A DNA stretch of 64,000 nt. Origin: Egerieisoma sp046952735. GTDB taxonomy: Bacteria > Bacillota > Clostridia > UBA1212 > UBA1255. The DNA lies in contig JBKUJR010000003.1 in the NCBI GenBank assembly GCA_046952735.1, forward strand, positions 37,510-101,509, given 5' to 3'. Positions 59,786-64,000 of this stretch are shown in pieces (the first letter of the stretch is position 1; the number at the start of each line of letters is the position of its first letter). Under the pieces are notes generated by a model, which ran no database searches, had not been told where the DNA came from, and worked only from the letters and a program-made list of their open reading frames with translations. The position numbers were made by a program, and so were the translations under genes.

Positions 59786-61453
59786 ATGAGAAGAGAGAAA
59801 GAAATAATTGGCTACTTACCACAGGAGCGCCCGACGACGTGGAAGCTGCTGCTTTATGCAATCCAGCAGGTTATCGTAATGTTTCCGGCGACCGTCACCG
59901 TTGCGCTCATAACAGGGTTTCAGGTTTCTACCACGATTTTTGCAAGCGGACTTGCCACAATTTGCTTTATTCTGATTACCGGCAGAAAAATACCGCTGTA
60001 TTACGGTTCGAGTTTCGCTTACCTGACGGCAATCGCAAGTATGGTTGCGGCGGAAGGGACCGCGGAACAGATCGCGCAGTTCGAAGCGACCGGAATTTTA
60101 CCAAAAGAACTGATTTCCTACGCCCAGTTCGGCATCATATTATCGGGACTCGTTTCGATTGCCGCGGGACTTCTGGTAAAATTCTTTGGCAGACATGCCG
60201 TTGAGAAAATACTGCCGCCTACGATTACAGGCCCGGTGGCTATGATCATCGGTCTGACGCTGGCGGGAAACGCGCTGTCCGACGCAGCGCCTAAGAGCGC
60301 CGTGTGTCCGGAGCTCCGGAATACGGCGATCGTTCAGGAATATGCCGCTGCGGACTATCAGGACTATCTGACAAAAATCGGAGCTGTGGAGAACCCGCTG
60401 GAAGGCCAGGCGCGGATGGAGGCGCAGATCGCTTTGCTGGAGAAAACGGCGGACAAGCTGCCGGAAGGCGCTTCGGAAGCAAAGGACAATCTGGAATCGG
60501 AGCTCAAATCGCTTCGTAAAACGTATACCTCCGGAACGGACTGGGTTTGGGTGGTATCGCTCGTGACGCTGCTGGCCACCGTATTATTTTCAAAGTATCT
60601 GAAAGGTTTTCTCGGACAGCTGCCGTTGCTGCTTGGAGCGCTGACCGGCTGTGCCGTCGCTTTTGTTATTTTATTGCTCGATCGTGATCTCGATCTGTTC
60701 CGCTCCATGTCTGCGGCAGCGCTTGCGGAATCTCCCTGGAAATCTCCGCACGGGATTATCGCGGTGCCGGCATTTTCCTTCCCGAAAATTTCCTGGGCTG
60801 CGGTAGCTGCGATCATGCCGATCGCGATTGCCACCATACCGGAATCTACGGCGCATATGTACCAGCTCGATATTTATGTCAATGACGTCGCAAAGAAAAA
60901 AGGAAAAAAGCTCGGGTACAGTCTGATCGATATGCTGGACAGAAATCTGATCGGAGACGGCGTCTGCGATATGATCTCGGGTGTCGTAGGAGGCCCGGCC
61001 GGCACCAATTACGGTGAAAATATCAGTACGATGGCAATTACAAAGGTGTTTTCCGTCCCGGTGCTCGCTGCGGCTGCGATCCTGGCTATGGCGATGTCGT
61101 TCTTCACGCCTCTGATCCAGGTCGTGTACGGAATTCCGCTTGCCGTTATCGGCGGCTTGGAAATTTATCTGTTCGGAGCGATCGCGGCGCAGGGAATCGC
61201 AATTATGATCGACCGGAAGGCCGATATGTTCAGCGCGAAGAATATCGCGGTAATCGCCTCGATCATGGTCATCGGAATCGGCGGAAATTACGCGTTCGGC
61301 GGAAACATTCCGTTTTTCGGAATGAATGTTCCCTGCATAGCAGGCGCTGCGATCTTCGGCATCCTGCTGAATCTTCTGCTTGGCATCGGCGATAAAAAGC
61401 GCGCTGCGGAGCAGGATGGGGCCGTTTCCGCGGAAGAAAACGGCACAACATAA
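59786..61453 (+). CDS. Uracil/xanthine permease (NCS2 family) with an inserted helical domain
   Basis: A 555-aa nucleobase:cation symporter. It has about 12-14 membrane segments, with the family motifs YYGSSFAYLTAI, PPTITGPVAMIIGL, PESTAHMYQLD and GGPAGTNYGENISTMAITKV. UraA-type proteins are ~430 aa. The extra length is mainly a charged segment at residues ~165-252 (e.g. RMEAQIALLEKTADKLPEGA) between two membrane spans, predicted helical. Whether the substrate is uracil or xanthine is not clear. AAGGAG is 7 bases before ATG 59786. Confidence 0.9.
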   Translation: MRREKEIIGYLPQERPTTWKLLLYAIQQVIVMFPATVTVALITGFQVSTTIFASGLATICFILITGRKIPLYYGSSFAYLTAIASMVAAEGTAEQIAQFEATGILPKELISYAQFGIILSGLVSIAAGLLVKFFGRHAVEKILPPTITGPVAMIIGLTLAGNALSDAAPKSAVCPELRNTAIVQEYAAADYQDYLTKIGAVENPLEGQARMEAQIALLEKTADKLPEGASEAKDNLESELKSLRKTYTSGTDWVWVVSLVTLLATVLFSKYLKGFLGQLPLLLGALTGCAVAFVILLLDRDLDLFRSMSAAALAESPWKSPHGIIAVPAFSFPKISWAAVAAIMPIAIATIPESTAHMYQLDIYVNDVAKKKGKKLGYSLIDMLDRNLIGDGVCDMISGVVGGPAGTNYGENISTMAITKVFSVPVLAAAAILAMAMSFFTPLIQVVYGIPLAVIGGLEIYLFGAIAAQGIAIMIDRKADMFSAKNIAVIASIMVIGIGGNYAFGGNIPFFGMNVPCIAGAAIFGILLNLLLGIGDKKRAAEQDGAVSAEENGTT

Positions 61454-61488
61454 AAATATTGAAATATAAGGAAAAATATTGTATTTCA

Positions 61489-61521
61489 GAAACCGCCGCA
61501 CAGTTCACATGCGGCGGTTTC
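61489..61521 (+). terminator. Terminator hairpin after the permease gene
   Basis: A 12-bp perfect stem (GAAACCGCCGCA with TGCGGCGGTTTC) and 9-base loop. The T-tract downstream is weak. Confidence 0.7.
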
Positions 61522-61606
61522 CTGATTTCTCAGCGTATAAATACGGCTTGAAATTTTCGATAATGTATTGTATATTATAGACACTACAATAATGGAGGCG
61601 GTAAAT

Positions 61607-62014
61607 ATGATAAAAGTATTTTACGGTAGAAAAGGCATGGGAAAGACAAAACAAATGTTGGAGAATGCTAATAATATCGTTAACAGCAGCAGCGGAAACG
61701 TCGTATATATCGATGACAGCAGCGAGCTGAGCGTCAAATTGTCTCATAAAATACGTTTTGTAAATATACTTGATTATCCTGTTTTCGGTTCGGAAGCGTT
61801 TCTTGGTTTTCTCTGCGGCGTTGCGTCCCAGAATTATGACATCGAAACGATCTTTATCGATGGATTGACATATATTATTCATCAAAGCCCGGAATCTCTC
61901 AAAGAATTTTTCGACGGGATCGAGAAGATTGCCGAGAAAAACAACGTACATTTTTATATCAGTATAAACGGCGACGAAGCGGCGATCCCGGAATTTATCA
62001 AGAAATATGTTTGA
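61607..62014 (+). CDS. Small P-loop protein of unknown function
   Basis: A 135-aa cytosolic protein with Walker A FYGRKGMGKTKQM (residues ~5-17) and a Walker B-like strand IETIFIDGL (~80-90). It resembles the core of an ATPase, but is too short to contain the usual sensor and arginine-finger elements. I assign no family. GGAGG lies before ATG 61607. A longer in-frame start at 61568 has no ribosome binding site. It precedes priA by 13 bases. Confidence 0.75.
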   Translation: MIKVFYGRKGMGKTKQMLENANNIVNSSSGNVVYIDDSSELSVKLSHKIRFVNILDYPVFGSEAFLGFLCGVASQNYDIETIFIDGLTYIIHQSPESLKEFFDGIEKIAEKNNVHFYISINGDEAAIPEFIKKYV

Positions 62015-62027
62015 TTTCTCCTGACCC

Positions 62028-64000
62028 ATGCGGCAAGTCGGCATACATTTACTGCAAAGCAATACGGAATTTGATATCGAATATACCTACCTCGTAGAGG
62101 AAGCGCTGATTCAGAACGGCCTGATCCTACGAGGTAGTTTTGTCGATGTTCCGTTCGGATACCGGAAACAGCCGCAGACCGGCGTGGTTTGGCGAATCGG
62201 AGATTTGTATGAACCGGAAAGCGGCGGCTCGGGCAAATACAAAGAAGTGATCGGCGTCAGCCGGATTCGTCCGCCGTTGGAGGAATATGAAATGAAACTT
62301 GCGGAGCATATGCAGAAATTTTATTTTTGCTCCCTGGGAGAATGCGTGCGGTGTATGGTTCCGCCCGAAGCGCCCAAAGGACGGCAGGTAAAATATGCGA
62401 AGCTTTGCGTGAGTCCGCAGGCCGCCAGAGAGGCGGCTTCTTCCGGCCGGCTCCGGAATATCAGCCAGATCCGGATTCTGGAACGGCTGGCCGAAGGAGA
62501 CTGTCCTGTTTCGGATTTGGCGAAAAATGCCGGATGCGGCGCCTCCGTCGTGGACACGCTGGCCAGAAAGGGATATCTTCTTGTCGAGAAACGATTCCCC
62601 TCCGCAGAGGAAGCACAGGCAAAACGCGCCGCGCTGCAGGCCGTTTCCGCTCTGCCTACCTATGACGAGCATGTCCTCAATCCGGAGCAGAAGCAGGCGT
62701 ATGATTTTGTGATGGATCTGATCCGGAAGCAGTCCTTTGCGGAATGCCTGCTGCACGGCGTTACCGGCAGCGGCAAAACGGAGTTATATATGCAGCTGAT
62801 TTCGGAAACAGCTGCAAACGGCGGAGATGCGCTGCTGCTGGTGCCTGAAATATCCCTGACCCCGCAGATGACGGCGCATTTTCACCACAGATTTGGGAAA
62901 AACGTTGCGGTGCTGCATAGCAGACTGAGCGATGGAGAGCGGAATCAGCAATGGAACGATATTCAAAACGGCAAGGTTTCCATCGCAATCGGAGCGCGTT
63001 CCGCAATTTTTGCGCCGTTTCGCAATCTGAAACTCATCATATTGGATGAAGAACAGGAGCCGTCCTATCGCTCCGAAGATGCCGCCCCACGTTATCATGC
63101 GGCGGAAATCGCAGAGGCGATCGGCAAAATCCGCGGAGCGGTCGTTCTCTACGGGTCGGCGACTCCAAGAGTGGAAACGTTTTACAGAGCGGCAGCGCAT
63201 GATATTTTCTATCTTCCGCTGACGAAGCGCGCTAATCGTGCGGCGCTTCCCGAAATCATTCTGGAAGATCTGCGGGAGGCGCGGGAAAGCGGCACGGCGA
63301 ATTTTTTCAGCGTATTCGGCGGAAAGCTGAGAACGGCCTTAGAAGAAAATTACGAAAAAGGAAAACAGGCGATGCTTTTCGTGCATCGCAGAGGCTATGC
63401 AAAGCAGATGGTATGTGAGACGTGCGGACGCATCATGAAATGCGGAAAATGCAATATCCCGATGACGTACCATGAGCAGGGGAACCGGCTGATCTGCCAC
63501 TATTGCGGGCGGACGGCGCCTGCGCCTGCAACCTGTCCGTTTTGCGGAGGGACGCGGTTTGAACGCCATGGCACGGGAACGCAGCGGGTGACGGAAGAAC
63601 TGCAAAAAATGTTCCCGCATGCGGAAATCCTGCGTATGGATACGGATACCACTTCCGGGAAAGACGGACACGAGAAAATTTTGAGCAGCTTTGCCGCCGG
63701 CCGGGCCCGTTTTCTCGTGGGCACGCAGATGATCGCGAAAGGCCATGACTTCCCGAACGTGACGCTTGTTGGTATAATAGCGGCGGACGGCCTGATCAAT
63801 ATGCCGGACTATAGAGCGGAAGAACGGGCTTTTCAGCTGTTTACCCAGATGGCCGGCCGGGCGGGACGGGGGAGCAGCGCCGGCAAAGTAATCATACAGG
63901 CGTACAACACGGACGATTATGCGATTACCGCCGCCAGCCGCCATAGCTATGATGAATTTTACAGAAATGAGATCGTCGTGCGGGAAACGCTGCATTATCC
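62028..64000 (+). CDS. priA: Primosomal replication restart helicase PriA (3' end beyond window)
   Basis: A 3'-5' helicase that reloads the replisome at stalled forks. The frame is open to the end of the window (657 codons visible). It has the N-terminal DNA-binding domain (VVWRIG, LILRGSFVDVPFGYR), Walker A GVTGSGKTELY, SATPRVETFY, and the zinc-binding cysteines (CETCGRIMKCGKC, CHYCGR, CPFCGG). The Walker B box reads LDEEQ (Asp 340-Gln 343), where PriA normally has DEEH. The later helicase motifs GTQMIAKGHDFPNVTLVG and QMAGRAGRG are intact. The ribosome binding site is weak. Confidence 0.95.
   Translation, partial: MRQVGIHLLQSNTEFDIEYTYLVEEALIQNGLILRGSFVDVPFGYRKQPQTGVVWRIGDLYEPESGGSGKYKEVIGVSRIRPPLEEYEMKLAEHMQKFYFCSLGECVRCMVPPEAPKGRQVKYAKLCVSPQAAREAASSGRLRNISQIRILERLAEGDCPVSDLAKNAGCGASVVDTLARKGYLLVEKRFPSAEEAQAKRAALQAVSALPTYDEHVLNPEQKQAYDFVMDLIRKQSFAECLLHGVTGSGKTELYMQLISETAANGGDALLLVPEISLTPQMTAHFHHRFGKNVAVLHSRLSDGERNQQWNDIQNGKVSIAIGARSAIFAPFRNLKLIILDEEQEPSYRSEDAAPRYHAAEIAEAIGKIRGAVVLYGSATPRVETFYRAAAHDIFYLPLTKRANRAALPEIILEDLREARESGTANFFSVFGGKLRTALEENYEKGKQAMLFVHRRGYAKQMVCETCGRIMKCGKCNIPMTYHEQGNRLICHYCGRTAPAPATCPFCGGTRFERHGTGTQRVTEELQKMFPHAEILRMDTDTTSGKDGHEKILSSFAAGRARFLVGTQMIAKGHDFPNVTLVGIIAADGLINMPDYRAEERAFQLFTQMAGRAGRGSSAGKVIIQAYNTDDYAITAASRHSYDEFYRNEIVVRETLHY

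Overview
The window is a stretch of chromosome from an anaerobic, monoderm Firmicute, most likely a member of Clostridia. Supporting features are AGGAGG-type ribosome binding sites on nearly every gene, TTGACA/TATAAT promoters with 17-base spacing, oxygen-independent HemZ, a small 2x[4Fe-4S] ferredoxin, Rel, DarA (c-di-AMP receptor), RicT, YajC, TypA and MltG in clostridial-type gene orders, QueH instead of QueG, and lipoproteins but no outer-membrane genes. Gene density is high and almost all reading frames are intact. No rRNA, tRNA, CRISPR array, transposase or prophage gene was recognised.

Layout. 1-8.2 kb: the end of recJ, then rel, a metallo-hydrolase and hemZ in one operon (hemZ appears frameshifted near its start), then GNAT, lipoprotein and dusB genes on the minus strand. 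8.4-14.0 kb: a bPH protein, then a compact tight-adherence (Tad/Flp) pilus operon (tadA, tadB, tadC, a Flp-type pilin, an FHA protein) ending in mreB. 14-18.9 kb: murC, a membrane protein, a SurA-like foldase and queA. 18.9-19.9 kb: a DUF4160/DUF2442 toxin-antitoxin-like pair with an operator-like palindrome in its promoter, bracketed by 25-bp inverted repeats. 20.0-28.7 kb: a four-gene phosphorelay: a receiver-GGDEF(degenerate)-EAL protein, a 1200-residue cytosolic hybrid kinase, a free-standing Hpt protein and an EvgS-like double-binding-protein hybrid kinase. 28.8-32.7 kb: a zinc-ribbon protein and a response regulator/ABC transporter/kinase operon, apparently read from an almost leaderless mRNA. 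32.7-53.3 kb: housekeeping genes: tgt, yajC, typA, mltG, an O-methyltransferase, a U32 protein, ruvA/ruvB divergent from ruvC, queH, lepB, an XTP pyrophosphatase, a DUF362 ferredoxin protein, trmL, rsmI, a TrmN6-like methylase, ferredoxin, an aldo/keto reductase, darA, holB and ricT. 53.4-57.2 kb: a GH2 glycosidase with an AraC regulator. 57.2-59.2 kb: an isolated cas4-cas1 pair. 59.2-64 kb: DUF2500, an NCS2 uracil/xanthine permease with an inserted helical domain, a small P-loop protein, and priA running off the end.

The most unusual locus is the cas4-cas1 pair. Both proteins are full length and clearly of the type I-C family, yet there is no cas2, no effector gene and no CRISPR array in the window. 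By motif alignment Cas4 has lost all of its RecB-nuclease residues while keeping its four iron-sulfur cysteines, and Cas1 has Asp in place of its catalytic Glu. That pattern could mean an acquisition module kept for a non-catalytic purpose, or slow decay. Other points of interest are the mobile-looking TA cassette, the c-di-GMP/Hpt relay, the leaderless starts, the probable hemZ frameshift and the DEEQ (not DEEH) helicase motif of PriA.
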